Source of the DNA: Jeongeupia chitinilytica
Lineage (GTDB): Bacteria > Pseudomonadota > Gammaproteobacteria > Burkholderiales > Chitinibacteraceae
Length of the DNA: 64,000 nt
Reading direction: 5' to 3'
NCBI RefSeq assembly: GCF_014652315.1
Contig: NZ_BMYO01000008.1
Location: forward strand, 1-64,000
Each line of letters begins with the position of its first letter. Within the stretch, counting starts at the first letter, position 1. The notes under the pieces are model-generated. The model was not told where the DNA came from, made no database searches, and saw only the letters and a list, made by a program, of their open reading frames with translations. The translations under genes and the position numbers were made by a program. Below, one piece after another: positions 27,554-36,386 of this stretch.

Positions 27554-28951
27554 TCAGCGCGGATGCAGCAACGAGCGTTTCCGGGCGTAGGCGAAGTAGA
27601 CGACGAAACCGATGCTCAACCAGATGCCGAACGCCATCCAGGTGATGGATTGCAGGTTGAGCATCAGGAACACGCAGAAACCGACGGCCAGCAGCGGTAC
27701 GCCCGGGACGCCCGGGCACCTGAAAGCGCGATGCAGATCCGGCTTGGTCTTGCGCAGCACCAGCACCGCCACCGAAATCAGCGTGAAGGCCGCCAGCGTG
27801 CCGATGTTGATCAGCTCCGCCAGCACGTTCAGCGGGACCAGTGCGGCAAACAGCGAAAACACGATACCGATCAGCCAGGTGGTGACGAACGGTGTCGAAA
27901 AGCGCGGGTGGACCTTCGACAGCACCGGTGGCAGCAGACCGTCGCGGCTCATCGCAAAGATTACGCGGCTCTGGCCGTAAGCCATCACCAGAATCACCGT
28001 GGTCATCCCGAGGATGGCGCCGAGGTCGATAAAGCCGGCAACCCAGTTCTGGCCGGCGTACTGCAGCGCCAGCGAGACCGGGTGGTCGATCCCGGCGAAC
28101 TTCGGATACGGCACGATGCCGGTCATGATGGCCGAGACGACCACGTACAGGATGGTGCAGACCGCCAGCGAGCCGATGATGCCGATCGGCAGGTCGCGTT
28201 TCGGGTTCTTCACTTCCTCGGCTGCCGAGGTGACCGCGTCGAAGCCGATGAAGGCGAAGAACACCAGCGCCGCTGCGCTGAAGACGCCGGAGAAACCGAA
28301 CGGCATGAACGGTGCCCAGTTGGCCGGTTTGACGTAACCGGCACCGACGACGATGAACAGCAGCACGATGCCGACCTTGATCGCCACCATCAGGTTGTTC
28401 AGCTTGGCAAAGCCCTGCACGCCGATCGACAGTAAGGCGGTGATCGCCAGCATGATGACGAAGGCCGGCAGGTTGAACAGTGTGGTTTCGCCGGGTACGG
28501 CGCCCGGTGCGGCGGTCAGCAGCGTCGGCAGGTGAATGCCGAAGCCGCCGATCAGCGACTGGAAGTAGCCGGACCAGCCGACCGAGACCGCCGACGCGGC
28601 CAGGCCGTACTCGAGCATCAGGTCCCAGCCGATCATCCAGGCGACGATTTCACCGAGCGTGGCGTAGGAATAGGTGTAGACCGAGCCCGACACCGGAATC
28701 GCCGAGGCGAATTCGGCATAGCACAGCGCGGCAAAGCCGCAGGCCATGGCCGCGACGACGAAGGACAGTGTCAGTGCCGGGCCGGCGGTCAGTGCACCGG
28801 TGCCGGTGAGGACGAAGATGCCGGTGCCGATGATGGCGCCGATGCCCATGAGGACAAGGTCGACGGGACCGAGCACGCGCTTGAGGCCGCCGGCACTGTT
28901 GGCGGTGGATGCGATCAGCGCATCGATGTTTTTGGTACGGAAAAGACTCAT
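27554..28951 (-). CDS. APC-superfamily amino-acid permease
   Basis: The 465-aa protein has about 12 to 13 membrane helices and belongs to the cationic amino-acid transporter branch (YfnA-like). The first helix carries GIGAIIGTGIFVLTG near residue 35, the unwound substrate-binding glycine motif, and FVFFAFIGFDAVTSAAEE is the conserved sixth-helix region. Substrate cannot be told from sequence. The start MSLFRTKN is preferred over a weaker ATG six codons upstream. It is a single-gene transcript closed by its terminator. Confidence 0.88.
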   Translation of the reverse strand: MSLFRTKNIDALIASTANSAGGLKRVLGPVDLVLMGIGAIIGTGIFVLTGTGALTAGPALTLSFVVAAMACGFAALCYAEFASAIPVSGSVYTYSYATLGEIVAWMIGWDLMLEYGLAASAVSVGWSGYFQSLIGGFGIHLPTLLTAAPGAVPGETTLFNLPAFVIMLAITALLSIGVQGFAKLNNLMVAIKVGIVLLFIVVGAGYVKPANWAPFMPFGFSGVFSAAALVFFAFIGFDAVTSAAEEVKNPKRDLPIGIIGSLAVCTILYVVVSAIMTGIVPYPKFAGIDHPVSLALQYAGQNWVAGFIDLGAILGMTTVILVMAYGQSRVIFAMSRDGLLPPVLSKVHPRFSTPFVTTWLIGIVFSLFAALVPLNVLAELINIGTLAAFTLISVAVLVLRKTKPDLHRAFRCPGVPGVPLLAVGFCVFLMLNLQSITWMAFGIWLSIGFVVYFAYARKRSLLHPR

Positions 28952-29443
28952 GACGGGCGACTTCTGCAAGGGCGACGGCTGCGGGCCGTGGCCCGGTGGA
29001 CGGGAACACTTGGCAGAAACCCGGTAGGGTCAGCTGGACCGTGGCGCAATACGCGGCCGGATAGGCAGGCGCTGCGAGGTCGGTCGGAGGACGGATCGGC
29101 GGACTCTATGCCTGCGCCGTAAGCGCGGACATTGGTGATTTCCCGAGGGTGTTATGCCCGTTTGTCGGTCTAACTGTACTGGTCAGCGTCGGAGAAAGAC
29201 CGGTGCAGCCAGGAGAAAGCCGTTGATCGCAGATCTGTCCTCATCCGGGCGGGGGCTTTCAGATGAAGGTTTTCAAGGGCAGGTGCCCGTCACCGATGCA
29301 ATTGCTTGCAGTATCGGGGAGTCGTGGCCCAAAGCGCCGGCAGTGCCGGCGCGCACGATGTCTGTCCTGAATTTCTTTGTGCCAGCTGTTGTTTTTTGTA
29401 AGTAATCTGTGATGTTGGTAGAATTGCGGACCCTGTTTTCGCG
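28952..29443. other. Intergenic region between divergent permease and orphan gene
   Basis: About 490 bp hold no credible gene. A promoter for the forward gene lies at its right end. On the forward strand GGAGAAAG occurs twice in similar context (29190-29219), but I could not match these to a known riboswitch. Confidence 0.6.
29396..29424 (+). promoter_or_regulatory. sigma-70 promoter of the orphan membrane protein
   Basis: TTGTAA and TAGAAT are separated by exactly 17 bp, about 20 bases before the ATG. Confidence 0.6.
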
Positions 29444-30415
29444 ATGGATGTCATGGAAAATTCCGGCAAGCAGCCCGACCCCGCCGCACAAGCGTCCACC
29501 CCGCGACGCCAGCGGCGATGGCGCGCACTCAAATGGGGTCTGACCGGCGCTGCGGTTGCCGTGCTGGGCGTGATCCTGCTGGGCGTCGCGGTATATCGCA
29601 GCCAGCCCGACCGGAACGCCCGCGACGCCGTCGCTGCGGTGATGCAGAACGAATACGGTGCGTATTCCGACGAAAACGAAGGGTGGCTCTATCGCGACGA
29701 GCGGGCGACCTTTGTGATGCATGTACTCAGTGAAACGCAGGTCGACCTCGACGGCACGCCACGCCTGTTGCTGGGCGTCGCCGGGCAGGTGCTTGGCGAC
29801 GATGTCGAGCTTCTGGGCACCATCCAGTACCGCTACTTCGTGGTCGACATGCGTGGCAAGAACGCGGAAACGCTCCAGTACTGGAGTACGAGCGGCAGCA
29901 TCAGGAATCCGTTGCCGGTGCAACGCGTGGAGGTGAGCCTTTTCCGTCCCGGCAAGGGGCTGTACGGCTGGCAACTGGACTATGACTACGGCGAAGGCTC
30001 CGAGGAATCGGCCCAGCTGTCGTCGCGGGACCTGTTCGTACTCGATGCAAAGCGCGAGCGGATTGTATATTCCGGGGCCTTGCCGCTCCGTTTCGACAAC
30101 TCGGGCATCTGCAAGCAGTCCTTGCCGGAGGCCTCCCGGCCGGTGACGCCGGAAACGGAGGCGGGTGCAAGTATGGTGGTTGCGGCCAATGAACCGGACG
30201 AAGCGCCGGAGCCGGCAACGCCGTGCGAGCGCAAGACGGTGAGTTACACGCTCAAGCCGCAGCCAGGCAGCCTCGTCGATGCGCTGGTTGCACAGGCCGA
30301 GGTCGAAGAATCGGGGGCCAGACGCACCGTTGTCGGGCTGGTCAGGTTTGACCCGCACAGCTTCAAGCTCAGGATGCCCGCGTCGATTTCGGGGCTGTTT
30401 AACGGCGCGGACTAG
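29444..30415 (+). CDS. Membrane-anchored protein of unknown function
   Basis: This 323-aa product starts with an Arg-rich cytoplasmic tip (PRRQRRWRALKWG) and one hydrophobic helix at about 32-50. A soluble domain of mixed beta character follows, presumably periplasmic, with no catalytic motif that I recognise. A Pro/Glu-rich loop around 235-265 precedes a final hydrophilic segment. Codon use looks like its neighbours. It stands alone between divergent and convergent genes and has its own promoter. A second ATG three codons in is an equally good start. Confidence 0.65.
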   Translation: MDVMENSGKQPDPAAQASTPRRQRRWRALKWGLTGAAVAVLGVILLGVAVYRSQPDRNARDAVAAVMQNEYGAYSDENEGWLYRDERATFVMHVLSETQVDLDGTPRLLLGVAGQVLGDDVELLGTIQYRYFVVDMRGKNAETLQYWSTSGSIRNPLPVQRVEVSLFRPGKGLYGWQLDYDYGEGSEESAQLSSRDLFVLDAKRERIVYSGALPLRFDNSGICKQSLPEASRPVTPETEAGASMVVAANEPDEAPEPATPCERKTVSYTLKPQPGSLVDALVAQAEVEESGARRTVVGLVRFDPHSFKLRMPASISGLFNGAD

Positions 30416-30456
30416 CCGGCAGGACCGACGGGCCCTGACCGGTTGCACAGCGAAAA

Positions 30457-30482
30457 AAACGGCCAGCGAAGGCTGGCCGTTT
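30457..30482. terminator. Bidirectional terminator between orphan gene and ilvC
   Basis: AAACGGCCAGC and GCTGGCCGTTT form a perfect 11-bp stem. On the minus strand the stem is followed by seven T, making it a strong terminator for ilvBHC. Confidence 0.88.
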
Positions 30483-30504
30483 CGGGTGATGCGTCGAATC
30501 CGGA

Positions 30505-31527
30505 TCAGTTCTTCGACTGGTCGACGATCTTGTTGGCCTGGATCCACGGCATCATCGCGCGCAGCTTGGCGCCGACGACTTCGATGCCGTGTGCCGCGTT
30601 GTTGCGACGGGCTGCGGTCATCGATGCGTAGTTGGTCTGGCCTTCCAGAATGAACTGCTTGGCGTATTCGCCGGTCTGGATGTTCTTCAGCGCCTGGCGC
30701 ATGGCCTTGCGCGATTCCTCGTTGATCACCTTCGGGCCGGTCACGTATTCACCGTATTCGGCATTGTTGGAGATCGAGTAGTTCATGTTGGCGATGCCGC
30801 CTTCGAACATCAGGTCGACGATCAGCTTCAGCTCGTGCAGGCACTCGAAGTAGGCCATTTCCGGCTCGTAGCCCGCTTCGACCAGGGTTTCGTAACCCAT
30901 CTTCACCAGCTCGACGGCGCCACCGCACAGCACGGCCTGTTCGCCGAACAGGTCGGTTTCGGTTTCGTCCTTGAAGGTGGTTTCGATGATGCCGGTACGG
31001 CCGCCGCCGACGCCCGAAGCGTACGACAGGGCGGTCTGCTTGGCCTTGCCCGATGCATCCTGGAAGATCGCGATCAGGTCGGGCACGCCGCCGCCACGGA
31101 CGAACTCGGAGCGCACGGTGTGGCCCGGGGCCTTCGGCGCGACCATGATCACGTCCAGATCCTTGCGCGGCACGACCTGGTTGTAATGGATCGCGAAGCC
31201 GTGTGCGAACGCCAGCGTGGCGCCCTGCTTGATGTTCGGCTCGATCTCGTTCTTGTACAGCTGCGACTGGAATTCGTCCGGGGTCAGGATCATGACCACG
31301 TCGGCGCCGGCAACGGCGGTCTTCACGTCGGTGACCTTCAGGCCGTGGGCTTCGGCTTTCTTCACGGTCGCCGAACCGGCGCGCAGGCCGACGGTGACGT
31401 CCACGCCCGAATCCTTCAGGTTGCAGGCATGGGCGTGGCCTTGCGAGCCGTAGCCGATGATCGCGACTTTCTTGCCGCGGATGATCGAGATGTCACAATC
31501 TTTGTCGTAAAAAACGTTCAGTGCCAT
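30505..31527 (-). CDS. ilvC: Ketol-acid reductoisomerase
   Basis: The 340-aa class I enzyme carries out the isomerisation and NADPH-dependent reduction step in isoleucine and valine synthesis. The nucleotide-binding motif is IIGYGSQGHAHACNL near residue 23, and the metal-binding region includes DLFGEQAVLCGG near residue 190 and the EAGYEPEMAYFECLHELK segment. The start MALNVFYDKD has AGGAG seven bases upstream; 19 extra codons in frame are not conserved. It is the last gene of ilvBHC. Confidence 0.97.
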   Translation of the reverse strand: MALNVFYDKDCDISIIRGKKVAIIGYGSQGHAHACNLKDSGVDVTVGLRAGSATVKKAEAHGLKVTDVKTAVAGADVVMILTPDEFQSQLYKNEIEPNIKQGATLAFAHGFAIHYNQVVPRKDLDVIMVAPKAPGHTVRSEFVRGGGVPDLIAIFQDASGKAKQTALSYASGVGGGRTGIIETTFKDETETDLFGEQAVLCGGAVELVKMGYETLVEAGYEPEMAYFECLHELKLIVDLMFEGGIANMNYSISNNAEYGEYVTGPKVINEESRKAMRQALKNIQTGEYAKQFILEGQTNYASMTAARRNNAAHGIEVVGAKLRAMMPWIQANKIVDQSKN

Positions 31528-31601
31528 GAGATTCACTCCTGTGAGATTGGGGGCGAGGCGCCAGGCGGATCGTCCGGCCCGCACGCCTCACGCAAATGGT
31601 T

Positions 31602-32093
31602 TCAGACGCGCAGGATGCGCTCGCCGCGGCCGATGCCCGAGGCTCCGGTACGGACGGTTTCAAGGATCACTGCCGGGTCGATCGCCTTGATGAAGGCGTC
31701 GAGCTTGTCGCCGGCACCGGTCAGTTCGATCGTGTAGCTCTTTTCGGTCACGTCGATGATGCGGCCGCGGAAGATTTCCGCCATCCGCTTCATCTCGTCG
31801 CGGTCCTTGCCGGTGGCGCGCACCTTGATCAGCATCAGCTCGCGCTCGATGTGCTCGGCCTCGTTCAGGTCGATCACCTTGACCACCTCGATCAGCTTGT
31901 TGAGCTGTTTGGTGATCTGCTCGATCACGTCGTCCGAACCGTGGGTGACGATCGTCATGCGTGAGAGCGTCGCGTCTTCGGTGGTTTGCACCGTCAGCGA
32001 GTCGATGTTGTAGCCGCGTGCCGAAAACAGCCCGGTGACGCGCGACAGCGCGCCGGCTTCGTTCTCGATCAGGATGGAAAGAATGTGTCGCAT
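31602..32093 (-). CDS. ilvH: Acetolactate synthase small (regulatory) subunit
   Basis: The 163-aa protein begins with an ACT domain (MRHILSILIENEAGALSRVTGLFSARGYNIDSL) that binds valine for feedback control of the large subunit. The C-terminal domain (TGAGDKLDAFIKAI) completes the fold. It starts 12 bp after ilvB, with which it must assemble. Gene order large-small-ilvC is the usual one in betaproteobacteria. Confidence 0.96.
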   Translation of the reverse strand: MRHILSILIENEAGALSRVTGLFSARGYNIDSLTVQTTEDATLSRMTIVTHGSDDVIEQITKQLNKLIEVVKVIDLNEAEHIERELMLIKVRATGKDRDEMKRMAEIFRGRIIDVTEKSYTIELTGAGDKLDAFIKAIDPAVILETVRTGASGIGRGERILRV

Positions 32094-32105
32094 GTTCGTT
32101 CCTCC

Positions 32106-33872
32106 TTAAGCGAGATTGCCGTAGTCACGGTTGTTGTCGAACGGCACCTGCTGCATGCCGCGCATGTGGGCCGGCAGGTCCATCTGGTTCAGGCCCTTGC
32201 CGTTCTGGATCATCGGGAACACGTTCTCGGTCTGGTCGGTACGGAAGTCGATGAACACCAGCCGTTCCTTCAGCGACGGGCCGAAGGCTTCCTTCAGCAC
32301 CGGCTCGACGTCGGCCGGGTTCTCGACCTTGAAGCCGACGTGACCGTAGGCCTCGGCGATCTTCACGAAGTCGGGCAGCGCATCCATGTACGACTCGGAG
32401 TAGCGCGTGCCGTAGAAGAACTCCTGCCACTGCCGGACCATGCCGAGGTAGCGGTTGTTCAGGCTCAGCACCTTCACCGGGGTGTGGTACTGCTTGCAGG
32501 TCGACAGCTCCTGGATGTTCATCTGGATCGAGCCTTCGCCGGTCACGCAGGCCACCTGCGCATCCGGGTTGGCGAGCTGCGCGCCCATGGCGGCCGGCAG
32601 GCCGAAGCCCATGGTGCCGAGGCCACCGGAGTTGATCCACTGCTTGGGGCGACGGAACTTGTAGTACTGCGCCGCCCACATCTGGTGCTGGCCGACGTCG
32701 GACGTGACGATGGCTTCGCCGTTGGTGACCTTCCACAGCGTCTCGATCACGTGCTGCGGCTTGATGACCTCGGTCGACGGCGTGTACAGCAGGCAGTTCG
32801 GCTTGCGCCATTCGTCGATCTGCTTCCACCACTGGCCGAGCGCATCGGGATTCGGCTTGAGGCCGGTTTCCTTCAGCACTGCGATCAGGTCGGTCAGCAC
32901 GTGCCTGACGTCACCGACGATGGGCACGTCGACCTTGACGCGCTTGGCGATCGAACTCGGATCGACGTCGATGTGGACGATCTTCTTCGGGTTCGACAGG
33001 AACTGGCTCGGCACCGAGATGACGCGGTCGTCGAAGCGCGCGCCGATCGCGATCAGCACGTCGCAGTACTGCATCGCCAGGTTGGCTTCGTAGGTGCCGT
33101 GCATGCCGAGCATGCCGACGAAGTTCGGATCGGTCCCGTCGAGCGCACCGAGGCCCATCAATGTATTGGTACACGGCACGTTCAGGTGCTTGACGAGCTC
33201 GGTGACGAGGTCACCGGCGCCGCCCTGGACTGCACCACCGCCGACGTAGATGAACGGGCGCTTGGCCTCGCTCAAGAGCTGCGCGGCTTTCTTGATCTGG
33301 CCCGGATGACCCTTGGTCGGCGGGTTGTAGCTGCGGATCGACACCGATTTCGGGTATTCGAACACGCACTTGGTCATCGTCACATCCTTGGGGATGTCGA
33401 TGACGACCGGACCGGGGCGACCGGTGGCGGCAATGTAGAACGCCTTCTTGAAGGTGGCGGCGAGGTCGCGCACGTCCTTCACGAGGAAGTTGTGTTTCAC
33501 GATCGGACGCGAGCAGCCGACCATGTCGACTTCCTGGAACGCGTCCGAACCGATCACCGGCGTGCCGACCTGACCCGACAGGACGACCATCGGGATCGAG
33601 TCCATGTAGGCGGTGGCGATGCCGGTGATGGCGTTGGTGGCACCGGGGCCGGAGGTGACGAGCGCCACACCGACCTTGTTGCTCGAACGCGAGTAGGCGT
33701 CGGCGGCATGCACCGCGGCCTGCTCGTGCCGGACGAGCACGTGCTTGAATTGATCTTGCTTGAAGATTGCGTCGTAGATTTCCAGAACCGCGCCGCCCGG
33801 GTAGCCGAAGACGAATTCAACGCCTTCTTCCTGCAGACAGCGGGTGACGATCTCAGCGCCTGAGATTTCCAT
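32106..33872 (-). CDS. ilvB: Acetolactate synthase large (catalytic) subunit
   Basis: The 588-aa thiamine diphosphate enzyme makes acetolactate and acetohydroxybutyrate. It has the glutamate motif GYPGGAVLEIYDA near residue 25, the FAD-binding middle domain, and the ThDP motif beginning VTGEGSIQMNIQELSTC near residue 430. It heads the ilvBHC operon. I found no branched-chain leader peptide or attenuator in the 425 bp upstream. Confidence 0.97.
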   Translation of the reverse strand: MEISGAEIVTRCLQEEGVEFVFGYPGGAVLEIYDAIFKQDQFKHVLVRHEQAAVHAADAYSRSSNKVGVALVTSGPGATNAITGIATAYMDSIPMVVLSGQVGTPVIGSDAFQEVDMVGCSRPIVKHNFLVKDVRDLAATFKKAFYIAATGRPGPVVIDIPKDVTMTKCVFEYPKSVSIRSYNPPTKGHPGQIKKAAQLLSEAKRPFIYVGGGAVQGGAGDLVTELVKHLNVPCTNTLMGLGALDGTDPNFVGMLGMHGTYEANLAMQYCDVLIAIGARFDDRVISVPSQFLSNPKKIVHIDVDPSSIAKRVKVDVPIVGDVRHVLTDLIAVLKETGLKPNPDALGQWWKQIDEWRKPNCLLYTPSTEVIKPQHVIETLWKVTNGEAIVTSDVGQHQMWAAQYYKFRRPKQWINSGGLGTMGFGLPAAMGAQLANPDAQVACVTGEGSIQMNIQELSTCKQYHTPVKVLSLNNRYLGMVRQWQEFFYGTRYSESYMDALPDFVKIAEAYGHVGFKVENPADVEPVLKEAFGPSLKERLVFIDFRTDQTENVFPMIQNGKGLNQMDLPAHMRGMQQVPFDNNRDYGNLA

Positions 33873-34297
33873 GGGATCACCCTCACAACGAAGTGAAATG
33901 TTTTAGATAGCTCCTGCCATCCAGGGTTGAACTTGTCGACACGCTTAGTCTTCGGGCCAGGTGAGTCGTCAGCGGGCATGCTGACGGCGCTGGTGCGGCG
34001 CGCGGTAGTGCGTCGCTCCGAGGTCCGGGACAATCGGCCATGCCGCAAATCCGAGTTCTTTTACCGGGCGGGCCGCCTTGGATCGGGCTTGTGGCCCGAG
34101 TTGGGGACGACTGCGGTGTGTTGCGCGGGCGGTGCCATTCGGTGCGTCGATTGCCGCTTCGGCGACCGACGCTGATCTGGATTGGGTGAACGTGTGACGT
34201 TAGCGGATCGATCTGCCCTTGGCAAGTTTTTCTGGCTTCGTCAACGGTGCTTTGCTAGCATCGCCGCTGGTTTCAACCCGGTTCCGAGGAGAAGGCT
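33873..34297. other. Intergenic region between ilvB and the sigma-factor gene
   Basis: About 425 bp separate two divergent operons. A six-base hairpin (GTCAGC with GCTGAC, 33967-33984) lies in the ilvB leader. No gene, T-box or attenuator is recognisable. Confidence 0.55.
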
Positions 34298-34867
34298 CTG
34301 GCGACGCAGGCTGAACTCGCCGCCTTCCTGGCCGAGGTCGAAAAACGCGCATTCAGGCAGGCGATGTTCGCGACGCAGAACGAGGACGTCGCGCTCGATC
34401 TGGTGCAGGACGCGATGCTGCGGCTGGCCGAGCGCTATGCCGGCAAGCCCGCGGCCGAACTGCCGCTGCTGTTCCAGCGCATCCTCCAGAACGCGATCCG
34501 TGACCATTACCGGCGGCAGAAGACCCGCAGCTGGTGGACGGTGTTGCTGTCGAGCTTCCAGCCCGATGACGCCGATGCCGATGCCAGCGATCCGCTCGAC
34601 TGGCTGCCGAACCAGCCGGTATCGCCCAGTCCCGAAGCGATCCACGATCAGGCACGGGTAATGGCCTTGATCGAGGAAGGATTGACGCGCCTGCCGCCAC
34701 GTCAACGCGAGGCGTTTCTGCTGCGTTACTGGGAGGAGTTCGACGTTGCCGAAACCGCCGCCGTGATGGGCTGTTCCGATGGCAGCGTCAAGACCCATTG
34801 TTCGCGCGCCACGCATGCGCTGGCCGCCTGGCTGGGCCAGCACGGCGTGCACTGGCAGGCCGATTGA
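34298..34867 (+). CDS. sigma-70 family RNA polymerase sigma factor, probable CTG start
   Basis: The product resembles small group-4-type sigma factors. Region 2 reads AFRQAMFATQNEDVALDLVQDAML at about 18-41, and region 4 reads RLPPRQREAFLLRYWEEFDVAETAAVMGCSDGSVKTH near the C-terminus. The first ATG in frame (34364) would remove the first helix of region 2. The frame is open back to a TAG at 34256 with no ATG, GTG or TTG between; a CTG at 34298 sits six bases after AGGAG and gives 189 aa. I infer that CTG is the start. It heads an operon with DUF3619, DUF3106 and RDD genes. Confidence 0.8.
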   Translation: MATQAELAAFLAEVEKRAFRQAMFATQNEDVALDLVQDAMLRLAERYAGKPAAELPLLFQRILQNAIRDHYRRQKTRSWWTVLLSSFQPDDADADASDPLDWLPNQPVSPSPEAIHDQARVMALIEEGLTRLPPRQREAFLLRYWEEFDVAETAAVMGCSDGSVKTHCSRATHALAAWLGQHGVHWQAD

Positions 34868-34882
34868 TTCGAGGGTGAACCC

Positions 34883-35254
34883 ATGACCGCAACGACTCCC
34901 CCCTCCGACCCGGAACGCAAGGTGCAACTGCTGCGCCGGCTTGCCGACGCACCGTTGTCACCGAAGGCGACGCAACGCCTTGCCGAAGCCCGTCGCAATG
35001 CGCTGGCGCATGCGCATCACGGCACGCTGCGTGGCTGGATCACCTCGGCCGGAACCTGGCTGGCCGAACACGGCCATGCCCGGACGCTGATTGCGGCCGC
35101 CGCCCTGGGGGTCGTACTGATGGCCGGCTCCGGCTGGTTCTGGCATCAGCGCGAAGCCGAGTTCGCGTTCGACAAACAAATGCTGACCGACGACATCCCG
35201 CTGGATGTGCTCGTCAACGGAAATTTCGATACATGGCACGCCGAATCACGCTGA
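34883..35254 (+). CDS. DUF3619 membrane protein, possible anti-sigma partner
   Basis: The 123-aa protein has an amphipathic N-terminal half rich in Arg and Ala (LLRRLADAPLSPKATQRLAEAR) and one membrane helix at about 68-86. A short periplasmic tail ending in NGNFDTWHAESR follows. In betaproteobacteria DUF3619 genes follow sigma-factor genes of this type, and the layout of cytoplasmic domain plus one helix fits an anti-sigma factor, but this is inference. It overlaps the next gene by 22 bases. Confidence 0.75.
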   Translation: MTATTPPSDPERKVQLLRRLADAPLSPKATQRLAEARRNALAHAHHGTLRGWITSAGTWLAEHGHARTLIAAAALGVVLMAGSGWFWHQREAEFAFDKQMLTDDIPLDVLVNGNFDTWHAESR

Positions 35255-35619
35255 GTCTGCTGCTGTTGCTGAGTGCATTGCCCGCCTGGGCTGCGTCGAG
35301 TTGGCAGAGTCTGCCGCCGCAGTCGCAGGCGCTGCTGGCACCGTATGCCCAGGAGTGGTCAAGCATGCCGGCGCACCGGCGTGACCGTCTGGCCAAGCTG
35401 GCCGAACAGTATCCGACCATGCCGCCCGAGCAGCAGGCCCGCCTGCGCGCCCGTCTGAGTGAATGGGCCCAACTGACGCCGGAACAGCGTGCCAGGGCGC
35501 GCGACAACTATCGCAAATGGCAATCGCTGCCCCCGGCCGAACGTCAGCGGCTGGCGCAGGCCCGCCATGCGGCCAGTGCCACGGCATCGGCGCCGGCGGC
35601 TCACCGACGTGGACACTGA
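35233..35619 (+). CDS. DUF3106 secreted protein
   Basis: The 128-aa protein has a signal peptide (about 1-20, ending AWAAS). It is followed by a repeated helical pattern in which W-x-x-[ML]-x-P-x-x-[RQ] units recur: WQSLPPQSQ, WSSMPAHRR, WAQLTPEQR and WQSLPPAER. Such units are typical of DUF3106 and recall Spy-like periplasmic chaperones, though no function is proven. It overlaps the genes on both sides, implying coupled translation. Confidence 0.8.
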   Translation: MARRITLSLLLLLSALPAWAASSWQSLPPQSQALLAPYAQEWSSMPAHRRDRLAKLAEQYPTMPPEQQARLRARLSEWAQLTPEQRARARDNYRKWQSLPPAERQRLAQARHAASATASAPAAHRRGH

Positions 35620-36181
35620 TTTGAACGCACCTGATTTGCAGATCGATAGGCCACCGCTGGCTGGCTGGTGGCGGCGCTGCTTTGCCTGGTGGTATGAGCT
35701 GCTGCTGCTGATTCCGGTGGTGCTGCTGGTCCAGGTCCTGTATCAGCTGGGTTTCCAGCTGCTGACCGGTGCTGCGGTGACTGCCGTGTCGGCCAGTGCG
35801 GGCTTGCGGGCATTGAACTTCGCGGTGCTGGTGATTGCCGTTTTCGGCTACTTCACGCTGTGCTGGCGGCGGGGGGGGCAGACGCTGGCGATGAAGACCT
35901 GGCGTTTGCGCCTCGACGGTCTCGCCGGCGGCCGGCCGGCCTGGCCTGCGCTGGTGGTGCGGTTTGTTGCCGCCGCCATCTGCTATCTGCCGTGCGCACC
36001 GCTCTGGGCGCTGGCCTGGCACGATCGTGCCTGGTTGCCTTGGGCGTGGACGAGTTGCGCCTGGCTGATGGCGCCGTTTGTCTGGGCATGGTTCGACCGC
36101 GAGGGGCTGCTGCTGCAGGACCGTGTTGCCGGTACCCGCATCGTCCGGACACCGCCACGCGGCCACGCGGTCAAGCGCTGA
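35609..36181 (+). CDS. RDD-family inner-membrane protein
   Basis: The 190-aa protein has three to four membrane helices and the RDD family layout: an Arg in the first helix region (GWWRRCFAWWYELLLL), a KTWRLRLDG loop in the middle, and FDREGLLLQDRVAGTRIV near the end, where the conserved Asp falls. The GTG start overlapping the DUF3106 stop is preferred; a TTG four codons later is possible. It closes the sigma-factor operon. The transported substrate, if any, is unknown. Confidence 0.8.
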   Translation: MDTDLNAPDLQIDRPPLAGWWRRCFAWWYELLLLIPVVLLVQVLYQLGFQLLTGAAVTAVSASAGLRALNFAVLVIAVFGYFTLCWRRGGQTLAMKTWRLRLDGLAGGRPAWPALVVRFVAAAICYLPCAPLWALAWHDRAWLPWAWTSCAWLMAPFVWAWFDREGLLLQDRVAGTRIVRTPPRGHAVKR

Positions 36182-36284
36182 TCCGATTCAGGGCCCTGGT
36201 TGTACCCCGGTCCGGACGCCGTCCGTCGGCAACAACAGCCGCGGTCGACGTCAGCATGTGCCCCGTTGTTCCGCCGTTCCGGCG

Positions 36285-36302
36285 TGTATCAACAATGAAA
36301 CA
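36285..36302. promoter_or_regulatory. Locus B activator site 1 (distal)
   Basis: TGTATCA-ACAA-TGAAACA is a near-perfect dyad about 201 bp upstream of the locus B -24 box. It shares the TCA-N4-TGA core with the locus A sites but has different outer bases. Confidence 0.55.
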
Positions 36303-36323
36303 TTTTTAACCGGCCTCTTCGGA

Positions 36324-36356
36324 TCAGTCGCAACGCAAGGCTGCGACTGAGTTTTT
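36324..36356 (+). terminator. Terminator of the sigma-factor operon
   Basis: TCAGTCGCA and TGCGACTGA form a 9-bp stem with a nine-base loop, followed by G and five T. Confidence 0.85.
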
Positions 36357-36386
36357 CCGCGGGATGGCGGCTGGGCACTGGTCCGT

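Noticed and set aside
28952..29443. Riboswitch upstream of the amino-acid permease
   Set aside because: Repeated GGAGAAAG blocks recalled a tandem glycine aptamer, but they are on the wrong strand for the permease and lack the conserved GCGCCGAAGG-type core.
33554..34048. Leader peptide or extra gene upstream of ilvB
   Set aside because: The frame runs out of frame into ilvB, is not rich in Leu, Ile or Val codons in a cluster, and no terminator/antiterminator pair follows, so branched-chain attenuation is not supported.
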